Positions 44,021 through 55,500 of a stretch of DNA of 64,000 nt are shown here, in pieces. The position numbers were made by a program, and so were the translations under genes. The DNA comes from Tupaia tana (lineage: Eukaryota; Chordata; Mammalia; Scandentia; Tupaiidae), in contig JAKSZU010000012.1 in the NCBI GenBank assembly GCA_026018925.1, forward strand, positions 45,312,858 through 45,376,857, in the 5' to 3' direction. Each line of letters opens with the position of its first letter. The first letter of the stretch is position 1. Under the pieces are notes generated by a model, which made no database searches, was not told the DNA's origin, and saw nothing but the letters and a program-made list of their open reading frames with translations.

Positions 44021-44635
44021 TGGAGATTCTAACCTATCCCAACCCCAACCACCTCACACACTGCCTGAGACTAACCAGGGCCCTGGGGAAGGAGCCCCTG
44101 GATGATCCCTGGACTGGCCAAATCTGGTCACTGAGGACTGCTGAAGATAGGGCCAGGGTCATGCACCCTCTGGACAGGCCAGGTTTGGTGTAGGGGATGT
44201 GTCTCTCCCAAGAGGCTGCTTGCTTCATCCCTGTGCAGGTGAACATGTGAGGCCAAGGATATCCACACTCACCTCTGGCCTGAGCTGCCAGCCACAATCC
44301 TCTACCCCCTCACGCGAGTGCTCAGAGCGGGTTCTAGAATTCAGTGGGATCCTCAGTGGAGAGGGCTCAGCCCCCGTCCTTGCCAATGTCCTGGCCACTG
44401 AAGGCAAGAGTTCCTGGTGCCAGAAAAACCTAGAGGCCCTTTCTGTCCTTCTGGGCTACCCATTGCAAATATTAGCTACAATCATTTCCTACAAATTGTT
44501 CAAACCAAGACAAAATGTTAGCATATCTACTGGCATATCAGCTGCACCGGGGAAGCTGTCAGAAATGCAGTTCTCTGCCTCTAAACCAGCCCTACTGAAT
44601 CATACTGGGGGGCGGGCCCAGTGTTGTTTTTTTCC

Positions 44636-44830
44636 CCCACCTGAGAGAGAGAGAGAAGAATATTTTTGAGTGTCTCACCGAGCCTCCTGCCCCAATTACC
44701 TAGGATCATGGTGCCAACAACTGTGAGAGTTGTGTTCCGGGTGGTCAGGAGCCCCATCTAGGCCTCCCACATGGATTACAGCCTCCCATGCACTATCTAC
44801 ACCGACTGGGGCAAGGCCAGGAGACTGCCT
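44636..44830 (-). mobile_element. Possible diverged SINE
   Basis: GAGAGAGAGAGAAG segment and GGCCTCCCACATGGATTAC suggest an old copy; weak. Confidence 0.35.
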
Positions 44831-44834
44831 TTTT

Positions 44835-45030
44835 TAGAGAGAGAGAGATTTTTGCTATAAGAGTGCATATGCTGTCAGAGAGACAGAAAGAGAGAAATCA
44901 CCCCCAATGCCACACACAATCCCTTCTCCATTCTCCTCTAGGGATTTTGGGCACACATGCATATGTGCCCAGTGTGAGTTTCAAGCTGCAGGACTGAGAC
45001 CTGGGAGTTCAGTGCCTCAACCACTAAGCC
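44835..45030 (-). mobile_element. tRNA-SINE, old, deleted
   Basis: Antisense; TTTTTGCTATAAGAGTGC start, part of the head missing. Confidence 0.7.
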
Positions 45031-45079
45031 AAATCTGTATTCAAGCCTGACTGCAGTGTAGGAGAACCTCAACCCGATT

Positions 45080-45133
45080 TTTTTTAAGAGAGATTTTTGC
45101 TATAGGGTTCATGTAGGAAAGAACGGAAGGCGG

Positions 45134-45166
<33 letters not shown>

Positions 45167-45342
45167 CCCAACCCCAGGGCTGATGGCCACGCAGCAATCC
45201 CTTCTCTGTCATTCTCATCTCAGGGTCTTGGGCAGCACACGGTATGTGCCCATCATGAGTTTACGCCTCCGGGTGCTGGACTCGTACCTCAGTCGGCTAT
45301 ATGGGAGTCCAGCGATGTAACAATTACACCACCTGCTGGTCC
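45080..45342 (-). mobile_element. tRNA-SINE with a 31-base poly(C) run
   Basis: Antisense. The CCCC(A)GGGG hairpin region is replaced by 31 C at 45135-45165, and the GA-rich segment is shortened. Confidence 0.85.
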
Positions 45343-45769
45343 CACCTCAACCTGAGTTTATTCCTTGTTGGCGTGAACTCTTAGCCTTCAGGAACGGCTT
45401 TCTTTATCTTAAACTTGGGTGTAAGGAAGGTGGTAACAATAAAGCCTGTCTTCTCGCCCCATGAATGGTAGGGCTCACCTCCAGGCTCCGGTGCCCCTCG
45501 CACCACCCCTCAGCGTCCTCCCCCACCCCCGCTCCCGCACCCCCAGCCCTGCATCCCGACAGCAGAGCCCAGCAGAGGGCTCCGCAGGAACCACAGCTGT
45601 GGGGCGGCAGGCCAGTCTCTCCCTCCTGTGGCTTCAGGCGCAAAGTTGGGGGATAGTTTGAAGGCTGCTTACAGTTACCCCGAGGCAATACCCCCCTGCC
45701 CCACCTGGGCAATACATTCCGGGACTCTGGCACATCATCACTCCAAGTCCCACCTGCACAGGCCGGGGC
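45343..45769. other. Unique DNA upstream of the FADS3 island
   Basis: An AATAAA at about 45438 on the + strand could be a poly(A) signal, but no transcript is supported. Confidence 0.35.
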
Positions 45770-46510
45770 TCCGCCTGGGTGCCCGAGGGCATGGCCGGCG
45801 CCGCGCTCCGGACGCCGGGTGTGTGTACGGTTCCTGGCCCCGGCCCTGCACATCTGCGGAGCAGCGAGCGGGTGGAGCTGGGGGCGGGCCGGTGCCCTGG
45901 GCAGGGCCGGGCGTGGTGGCCGCGGCTTTCCAGGCGAGGGCACTCCTCATCGACGCCGCCCTCCCCGCCGGCCAATGAAGCCGAGGCACGCGCTGGGATC
46001 CGAGCAGGCGCGGGCTGGCAGCGGGGGCCGGGACGAGGGGAGGCGAGGCGAGGCGAGCGCTCTCAGCACGGTTATCAGGGGGGGAAAAGTTGCCTGCGCG
46101 GAGAGCCAGGCAGGCGCAGGCTCACACGGCGGCCGCAGCGGCAGGGCGGGGCCCGGAGCACCGGGCGGCGGCGCAGGAAGCCTCGGAGCGCGACCTCGCT
46201 CCCCACCGTGACCCACTCGGGCCGCGCCACATCCCGGGTTCCAAAGACTTTTGCGCACTGCCATGGGCGGCATCGGGGAGCCCGGTGGGGGTCCGGGCCC
46301 GCGGGAGGGGCCAGCGCAGGCGGGGGCGCCGCTGCCCACCTTCCGCTGGGAGCAGATCCGCCCGCACGACCAACCCGGCGACAAGTGGCTGGTCATCGAG
46401 CGTCGCGTCTACGACATCAGCCGCTGGGCACAGCGGCACCCGGGAGGTAGCCGCCTTATCGGCCACCACGGTGCTGAGGACGCCACGGTAAGGAGCTGGC
46501 GGTCGCCCAG
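45770..46510 (+). promoter_or_regulatory. CpG island / FADS3 promoter
   Basis: Very CpG-dense DNA over the presumed 5' UTR and exon 1. A CCAAT box at 45972-45976 (GGCCAATGA) lies about 290 bases before the ATG, and GC boxes (GGGCGGGGC-like) near 46144 fit Sp1/NF-Y control, as known for lipogenic genes. A short AGGCG direct repeat lies near 46040. No TATA box seen. Confidence 0.8.
46263..46487 (+). CDS. FADS3: FADS3 exon 1 (start codon, cytochrome b5 domain)
   Basis: ATG in CACTGCCATGG context, within the CpG island. 75 codons; TFRWEQI opens the b5 domain and [13 protein letters not shown] carries the heme-binding HPGG. Donor ACG|GTAAGG. A GGGP insertion near residue 9 accounts for the extra length over human. 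Confidence 0.96.
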
Positions 46511-49500
46511 GCCTGGGTGGTGGGCAGTGTTCTGAAGGGCCTCAGCAGCCTTCCTTCCCTCGCTGACCTCTAACCTCCAGGCTTGGGACTCAGAGTTATG
46601 ATGGACTGGTCGGGGGCCTGACAGGGGATAAGGAGGTCACTTCCCTGCACGGGGACAGCAAGCTGTCCTGGAACAGGTCTTTGGGGGAAGAAGGGGCTCT
46701 CTGAGGTGGGTGTGCCATGGCCGACAGAATCTGCCCTAGGCCGTGCCCTCCCTGTTGCTCTGAGGTCCCTGTCTAAGTTCTGGGTCCCCCAGACCAAGTC
46801 ATCCATGCTGGGTGCTTACTGGGTGCTAGGGCAGACCAGGGTTCCCAGAGGTTGGCAGGGCTGGGGTGAGGTGCAAGGGTAACAAATCTTGGGCAGGGCC
46901 CAGAGGTCTGTGGCTTTTCCCAGAGCCACCATAAACGTCTCCCAGGGGCAGTGATTCACCTCCCTTGGGCTGGCAGCTGGGAGGAGTTTGCCAGCCAGTC
47001 TGGGTGGGCCTCTCAGGAAGCGCAGTCACCCTAGAGATCCCGACTTTCCATTCCCAGCCCCGCCTAGACTAAGAGGGACGTGGCCTGGTCCAGTGGGCCC
47101 ATCTGGCTAGAGCCCAGTAGTAGAACCATCTACTGGACAAGACTTTGCAGCCCTTTTCCTCTGTCCCCTGCCTAGGGAGGAGGGGTCGGGCCACGATGCT
47201 CTGTTCTTGACCATCCCAAATTCTAGGTTGGGTAGCAGGAAGGCCTTTGAGACCTGAGAGGATGAGCCCTTAGTGGCTGAACTTTAGGCAGCAGATTCTG
47301 TTCACTCCCAGGACCATCAACATCCCTGTCACGAGGGCACCTGCTCCCTGCCCCTGCCTTGCTGTGGGGTAGGCAGCCTTTGTTGGATTCCTTTAGGGAG
47401 AAAAAGTCTCTCTTCCCACTTCCACTCCAGGAAGCTAAGAGGATGGGCTAAGAAGCCTTCTGAAACTCTAAAAACTGACAAAAGGCCCCATGTCCGCGGG
47501 TGCCAAGTGCTGGGTGCTGGCCCAAGGGGGCAGCACAACCATGGGCTGACGCAGCCTGCAGGCCAGTGCGTGTGAGTGTGTCTGGGCGTGGACACGTGCG
47601 TGTGTGTATATGCGAGTGCCTGCGTGCATTTGTGAGTGTGGTTGGATGCGTGTACATTTCTGCCAGGGCGCAGAGGCTCGGAGGTGCCATAGCTCTACCC
47701 CGTAGTCTGGTTGATCCCTGGCCTCTCTTAGAGGGTCTTATGGATGCTCACTCTACATGGGACAGGATGCAGGCAGGAAGGACTACAGAGAGTGTCCATT
47801 AATCTCTTTTTCCTGCTTGGTGCTGGACCCGTACTGGGGGATCCACTAGGATTCCCATCTCACATTTAGCTTCAGACCCTGAGATCTCCATCTAACCATA
47901 TTGTCATTGATTCGTGACCAACAACGTCTGTTTAAAAACTCCCTGCTTGAGGCCAGCAGGTGGCAGGGTGGTTAAGGTGCTGGCCGACTGTGGTTAGAGT
48001 CCTGGACCTTGCAGCTTGAAAAATCACACGAGGCGTGAGTGTGTGCACATGCTCAAAATCCCAGGAGGAGAATGGAGAAGAAGGGATTGCGGTGTTGCCA
48101 TTCCCTCGGGGAGTTATTTTTCACTTTCCCTCTCACTGTCTCTATCTGGTGAGTGCACACAAACTATGACAAAAACCTTAAACACACACACACACACACA
48201 CTCACACAAACCCCTTGAATTGGGCCCGTCATGCCTCAGATGGAGAGCCACAGTGCCTCAGTTTCCCCATGTGTAAAGTGGGGGGTCTGGACCAGACTGG
48301 GCAGACCCGAGGGCTGCGGTGTAGTGTTTATGTTCAGTAAATGTTGCTGGCTGCTAACTGTGGAGTGCAGTGGATCAGCCCTGGCATAGCTGCCCCTTTG
48401 CTGGGTTCTGGCTGTCTATAATAGAGAGAGGTTGCTTTGGGCCCTCTCTTAGCCCCCTCGAGGTCCCAACACTGGGCTGAAGTTGCCAGAAATACCTGGT
48501 CGGTTCAGGCCAAAGAGGTTTTGAGGTGGCTAGGGTGGAAGACCCCAGTTTTTGTCCATGATTTGCTCACAGGGCAGAGCAGGGGTTTGACCAGCCCGGT
48601 GCCTTGTGTGTCAGGCCCAGACCCCAGGCACCCCATCCCAGGCCTGCAGCTCCATCGGGGTGAGGCAGTCATCTTGCCAGGCTGTGCTCTGGCTTCCGCC
48701 TCTCATCAGCCCCTGCCGCCCATCAGCTGTTCTCACGTCCAGGCAACAGGGGCCTCCTGCCAGGAAATTCTCAGCATTTCTGTGCCATGAAGCCAGCTTG
48801 TGGCCATCCTGGGATACAAAGTCTGATGCCCTGGGGAAAGCACTCTGGGCTCTGGGCCAGGTTAATCTGAGAGTCACAGACAGCCTGAGACTAGTGGAGC
48901 CAGCCAGGGAGGAATGAGGCCCAGTCACTGCCGGTCACACGCAGACAGGGGTCAGTCTCGACAGAGCATCAGCCCTGTGCCAGGCTCCAAATTTACTGCT
49001 TCACTTATTGACACTTTCTCTGTTAATCCTCAAGACCCCCTAGGAAGCAGGTACTATCATTGTTATTTCTACCTCACAGATTAAAACATTGAAGCTCAGA
49101 GAGGCAAAGTGACTTGAAATTAAGTGGTAGGTCTGGGATTTGAATTCATAACCATTCTTTCAACCACATGCTGTGGGTCACTTAGTTGTTTGTTTTAATC
49201 ATTCTTTTTTTTTTTTTTTTTTTTTTGAGAGGTTTTTGCTATAGGGCACATGCACTTGCCAGAAAGACAGAGAGAGACAGAGAGACAGAAAGTAAGAAAT
49301 TGTCCACCAGAGGGGATGGCCACGCTGCAATTCCTTCTCCTCCGTTCTCCTCTCAGGATCTTGGGCACACATACACACAGGCCCAGCATAAGTTTAAGCC
49401 ACCAGGTAGGTCTAGGACTCAAACCACGGTCAACTATATGGGAGTCCAGTGACATAGCCATTACACCAACTAACTGCTGGTCCTTTAGTCATTCATTTTT

Positions 49501-52500
49501 TAAATTTTTTTCCAAAGTATATGCTGCTTTTGGGACCAGCAGGTAGCATAATGGTTACATTACTGGGGTCCCGCATGGCTAACCGTGGTACTAGTTCTAG
49601 ACCCAGAGGTTTGAAACTCACTCCAGGCGCATGTGCATGCATGCCCAAAATCCCAAAAGGAGAATAGAGGAGAAGGGATTGTGGCATGGCCATCCCTCTG
49701 GGGGATGATTTTTCTCGCTTTGTATGTCTCTGTCTCTCTGGTGAGCACACATGCCCTATAGCAAAAATCTCTTTCTCTAAAAAAAAGAGAATATGTTGCT
49801 TTTAAGTTTATCTTTTTGTCATTGGTTGAGAGATAACCGAGAGAGACAGGGACCCCCAGCAGGGCCTTCACATGCCCCATCCTCCCCCTAGCCTTTCGAC
49901 CAGCCTGGACCAGCCAGGTGTGTTCAGGTTGACTCAGGAACTGAACTCAGGGCCTTGCCATATGGCTCTAGTATTGCCTAGCAGCACCTAACCCCTGCAT
50001 CAGTGCGTTGGGCCTGAGTCATTCTTCAGTGATTGAATCATTAAATCCATCCACGAGCATTCCCTGTTTGCCACACTGTTCTAACCTCTAAGGCAGGAGT
50101 TGTGAGCATCATATCTATAGGAAGGGAGTTCCCACAGAGGGACCGGTCAGTGCAAAGGCTCGGAGGTGAGACCTTATTTCCTTTGTTCCAGGAATACAGT
50201 GAGGCCACAGAGAGAGCAATGGGGAGAGCACTGGGCAGTGGGGCTGGGAGGCAACAGGGCTGGTTCCTGTCAGATGTTATGCCCTTGGCAGGGCTTTGGT
50301 TTTATTCTAAGGAGGAGGCGCAGCCATGGAGTGCAGAGCCAGGATGCCAAGGGAATCCGGCATTTAAAAGAATCCCAAACGGGGGAGGAGGGAGACAGAG
50401 ACTCCTAGAAGAAGATGGAGCTAAGAGAAGAATGAAGAGGACCCACCCTCCCCTGGGGGTTACATTCAGAACAGTTGAACATTCAGCTGGACCCTGAAGT
50501 GTCAGGGCAGAGGGCAAGAGATGCTGTGGACACAGGCATACCAGAGGGAACCATTAATATTTACCTCTATGTTGTCTTTACAAAGGGAGGCAGCCTAGTT
50601 CACCCTATGATCTTGGACACATCCATTCCCTTCTAGGTCTCAGTTTCCCCATTGGCATAATGGAGATAAGAATGCTTTTGTCCTGGGCACACTGTGAGGA
50701 TGGTGCTGGGCACTTGGGTGTCTGGATTCCATGGAAAATAAAGTTCTTTATCCTGGGAGTGGTGAAGTTACTGCTTATAGCTCAACCAGGAGGGTAAGAG
50801 GTTTCCCAGCAGCCCCTGATGCCCTTTGGTTGAATCCAAGAGATATGGGAGGAGCTCTGATCTAGTCGAACTTCTGAGCTCCCTCCATAGGACCTTCCCT
50901 CTAGTTGGCTCTCTGGATCTGATCTGAGGTGGCAGTGGGGGTGGCCAATGCTGCCAGCAGAGGCTACATCATAGCAATTCAGCCAATAGTTATTGATCAG
51001 GCACTGTTTTGGTAGTTTTAGATATGGTAACTAAGTTAATTCTCTGAACAACCTTATGAGACAGATCCTATCATTAGCCCATTTTGCAAATGAGGAGACT
51101 GAGGCTGAAAATGTGCAATATAATGGCTTATTCTTGGGACTCTTGAGGGACAGAGCCTTCATCCTTGGGCTTAGAAGGTGGGATTTGCATCTGGGTATGA
51201 GCTGGGGAAGGACAGAACTAGGACTGGGCAGATCTGAGGCAGTGAGGGTGAGTGGGCTCCAACCATCTGGTTCCAGAGCCCACGCTTAGCTTTCATCTGC
51301 CACACTGGCTCTCTTGAAAGTCCCACTGGCTAATGCCACTCTCTAGAAAGTGTGACAGCTCTGGGCTCCCTTAGGCATTTTCTGCAATGCCTCCACCTAC
51401 CCAGACTCCTTACCCAGAAGGGCTGCAGTGCCCTAGACTCCCTGGAGGAGGCACCAGGATTGTCTGGCAGTGGCAGAAGGCAGTATTCAGAGGTGGGGAT
51501 GCTGTCAACCTAAGCAAGCTGAGCCCTCTCCCTTCCTTCCTGAGGGTGCTAGCACTGCTTTGATGGTAGAGAGAAGACTAAGCACTTGAGGGCCTGGCCA
51601 CTTTAGGGGTACTACTGAGTCAGTGGCATCTGTGAGGCCAAGTGTTCGCTATCTCCTCCCTGACTGATCTGGAACATTCCCAATTCTTTGGGAAGTAACC
51701 AAAAATCTCTCCCTCTGGCCATGTCTCTGGGGTGGAAGGAGGCTGCCAACCCCTGTGTCACCAGCCTCAGGCTTGTCCAGGACTTGGCAGGCAGAGACAA
51801 CCCTCGCTGTCCTGCCCCCAAGCCCACCCTTGTCAGCATTAATTGCTAAGTGGACTCATACAGGAGATGGTGCACGGCAGGCTGAAGGGCTCCGATGAGA
51901 GCTGGGCTGCAAGGCAGCCCCTTGCAAGTGCTTTCCTTGCTCCACTGCAATCCTCCCAGCAGCCTGCGAGATGGGCATTTGTGGAGAAAGTAGAGTGGGG
52001 GAACGCACTCATCTGGGGCTCCCGGCTCCTGAGTGGCAACTCAGGTTCCCACTGGGGCAGCTCCTGAGCACCAGAACGTCCCACCGCCAGCTCTGAGGAG
52101 CTCGGGGTAGGGGCTGGGGAAGGGCCCTGCGAGGTTTGCAGGGACCAGGGCAGGGCTGCCTGCAGCCATGTCCTGGGAGTAGCACGAGCGTCACAGAAGA
52201 CAGCCCCGGGTATGGATCCTGCTATGCCTGTGACCCAGGCTGGCATCCCCAGCATGTAGCATCTCCATTCCCTCCCCAGGAAGATGGCTCTCGCCGCTCC
52301 CTGGGTCAGTGGAGGTCTGGTTTTTGTGCATGTATTCCCACCGACTGTTGAGCACCTGCTCTGTGCCAGCCTCCGGGACACGGCTGTGCCTGGTCACTGC
52401 CACGAAGAGCTTATGTTCTGGGGCACCATTCGGATTCCAGAGTTTCACTCTCTACCAGAGACCTCGAGCCTTCCCTTCAACTCGTATGGGTGGTAGGAGG

Positions 52501-55500
52501 ACTCACATGAATACACCTAGAAAGATGTTTCCAGGTACACCAGGGGTAAGTGAGGGTGGGGCTGCCGTGGTACTCTAAGACTTGGATGCAGCCCAGGAGC
52601 CACCCTCCTATTCCCCACATGCCGGGCATGTGTGTATACCCCAACCCCCAGCAGGGCAGAGAAATGGAGAAGGAGGGATTGCAGCGTGACCACAACCCAT
52701 CATGGGGGTGCTTTCTCCCTCTCCCTCTCTCCGTCTCTCTGGTGAGGGCATGCACCTCAGGATGGGAGAGGGGAAGGCTGGGAGAGAGGAAATCCAGGGC
52801 CTAGCCACAGTTTGCATAATCTGCTGTGTCCGCCATGTTTGCAGAGCTGTGTCTGTCTGTCTGCACGTGCCAGGCTTCCAGCACCCAAATCCTTGGCTTC
52901 TTGGAATAATGACTGACCTCATGGTGAGGACCTCGCACCCCACCCAGGAGGCCCACTGTCTTCCCTCGCAAGTACTTTCCCTGCTCCAACTCAATCCTCC
53001 CAGGAGTGGCCACCCTGGGGTGACCACTGAGTGGCTACAATCACAGTTTGACAGTTCAGCTGGGCTCTAATCCAACATCAGTCAAATGGAGCTCTGTGAC
53101 CTTGAGTAAGTGGCTTAACGTCTCTGAGTCCTCTTTTGTGCCTGGGCCCTGGATTCTTGAGCAGAGGCCCAGAGAAGACTAAGTCACACAACCATAGCCG
53201 GTGTTGCAGAAATACCACCTGCTGGTACATCAGGTTCTAGTCAGAGTCTAGGGACCTGTCTTACTGGTGCTCTCTGGCAGCACAGGAAGAACAGGGGTGC
53301 CCACCCAGCCCCAGGAGCCCCAGCTGCTTCCCAAGGGCCTGCCACTGCCCACCTATTCCTTCCCACCCCTGAAACCCTGTCCCCAAGCTCTGAGGCTTTC
53401 TGGCCCAGCTCTGAGAGGCTCACACTTTCCCTTATCACTCTAATGAGTGCCACCCACCCTTGGGTGGGCCTGTCTTTCACTCTCCGTTCCTCTACAGGGC
53501 TGACCTGAGTGGATCAGGACCAAGGTAAAGGTGACAGAAAGGCCAACCAGCTTCCACAGTTCTCCCAGCTCTGCAGCTCAGGGACTCAGAACAGAACAGT
53601 TGGGGGAAGTCAGCCTCTTAGACTAGTGGTTAAGGAAGCTGGATCCCACATGGTTGACCATGGTTGAATCCAAGCCTTAACAGCTTGAAGAACATGCTGG
53701 GCATGCGTATATACCCCACATCCCTACAGGATAGAGAAATGGAGGAGAAGGGGTTGTGGCATGACCAAACCCCACTGAGGGGTGCTTTCTCCACCCCCTG
53801 GGGAGTGCACACATCCTCTGGCATGGGAGAGAAGGGGGCTGGGGAGGAAGAAATGCAGGGCCTAGCCATGCAAAGCTGCGTCTGTCTGAGTGTTCTCATG
53901 GGCCGTGACCTGGTCATGTTGCTGACCGACTGAGTCCTGCCTGCTGAGGTGGGTTGGTGGGTGTGTCTGTGTGTGCGTGCACATGGGTAAGATGCCACCT
54001 TTCTGTGTCTCTGTGTATCTGGGCTCTGTGTGCTGCCAGGGGCGTTTCAAAGGAGAGGAGAGGGAGTCACTGTCACCACTCATTTATCCTTACAAGGAAG
54101 GAGATCCAGACATGCCACACGTGGAGGACGTGATGCTAAGTGAACAAGCCAGACACAGAAGGACGAATGCTGTATGCTCCCTTTCTAGGCAGTTCCTAGG
54201 ATAGTCAAGTTCACAGAGCCAGAAAGTAGAATGGTGGGCGTCAGGAGCTGGGGAGAGGGAGGGGGTGTTGGTGCAGTTTCAGTCGGAGGAGATGAGAAGG
54301 TTCTGGAGGTGGATGGTGCTGACGATTGCACAGCAGTGTGAACAAGTTTAATGTCACTGAACTGGACACCTACAGATGGTTAAAATGGTAATCTCCTGTA
54401 TATTTCACTATAATGAAACGATTTTAAAATAAGAAAAGGCCAGCATGGTGGTGTAGCAGAAACGCTGTTCAGCAATGCTGAGTCACTTGGAAGCGCCCGG
54501 GTTTGGTCCCAGAGTTCCCCTGTATGCAGTGGGCATGCACGCCTGTGAGCCTAGCCGGCTCAGGCTGGGGTGGACTGTGGTGTGAAGACCCTGTTGGCAT
54601 TGTTGGGAGTTCTCCCCACCATGGAAGAGATTAAACAAACCAAAAGAGTTCGTTCTGAGCAGAACCAGGAGAGTCCTGAAGTCTCACCACCTTGGTTTGC
54701 TCAGGAAATTGGAACCTAGGGAGGAGAATGCCTAGCTCAAGGTCACACAGTGAGGGGTTGGCAGAGCCTCAAGAACAGTCCCCTCCTGGCTCTCCCGCCA
54801 AGGCCAGCCCCAGCTCTCCAGTAGCCCAAACTCAGGCACCTCCCATGGGGCTCCAGCCTGTTCTTCAAGACTCACGTCCAGACTGGCGAGCTCTGTACTT
54901 AGGGAGCCCTCTCCCTGGTGTGAGCTCCAGGAAGCCAAGTCAGCCCTGGCTATTCCAGAAGCCACGCCCTCCTCGCCCCAGTCCTGAGGCTGCCCTGGCC
55001 TCATAAGAGATCAGGGAGTAGGAAAGGGGACTCCTAGGGGGATTTTGCAGCTGTAGCCTCCACATGGGGGCTGGTGGGCCTGAGGTGCTTCTCTCCCCCA
55101 GGACTGTGCCGGTGTCCTGGCTATGACGACAGGCTGGCTGTCACTTCTGTTTTAACTGCACAAGCTGGCAGAATCAGTAGCAAGAAGACAACAGGAGGTC
55201 CTAAATCTCCATGGGCCTTCTTCAAGGGTGTTTTCTTCAGTAGCTACGAGGCCCTGAGTCACCTTCCCCGGGCCCATGATGACAACACTGTCCCATCACT
55301 CTGCAGTTCAGACAGCCATGTGGCTGTGGCTAGCCCATTCAGAGAGAGCCTCTGAAAGGGTAAGGATAAAATTCCGTCCAAGAGCCAATGGCAATACCAA
55401 GATGTCAGAGGAGACCAGGAAGGCTGTGAGTCAAGTATGAAGTTCAGGTTTACTGACGCTTCCAGCTTGCCTGCTTCTGTAGTGGCCTCTTTGCCTCGCC

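Noticed and set aside
45432..45450. AATAAA as the RAB3IL1 poly(A) signal
   Set aside because: Possible, but 6 kb beyond the last visible exon with SINEs and a gap between; nothing ties it to a transcript.
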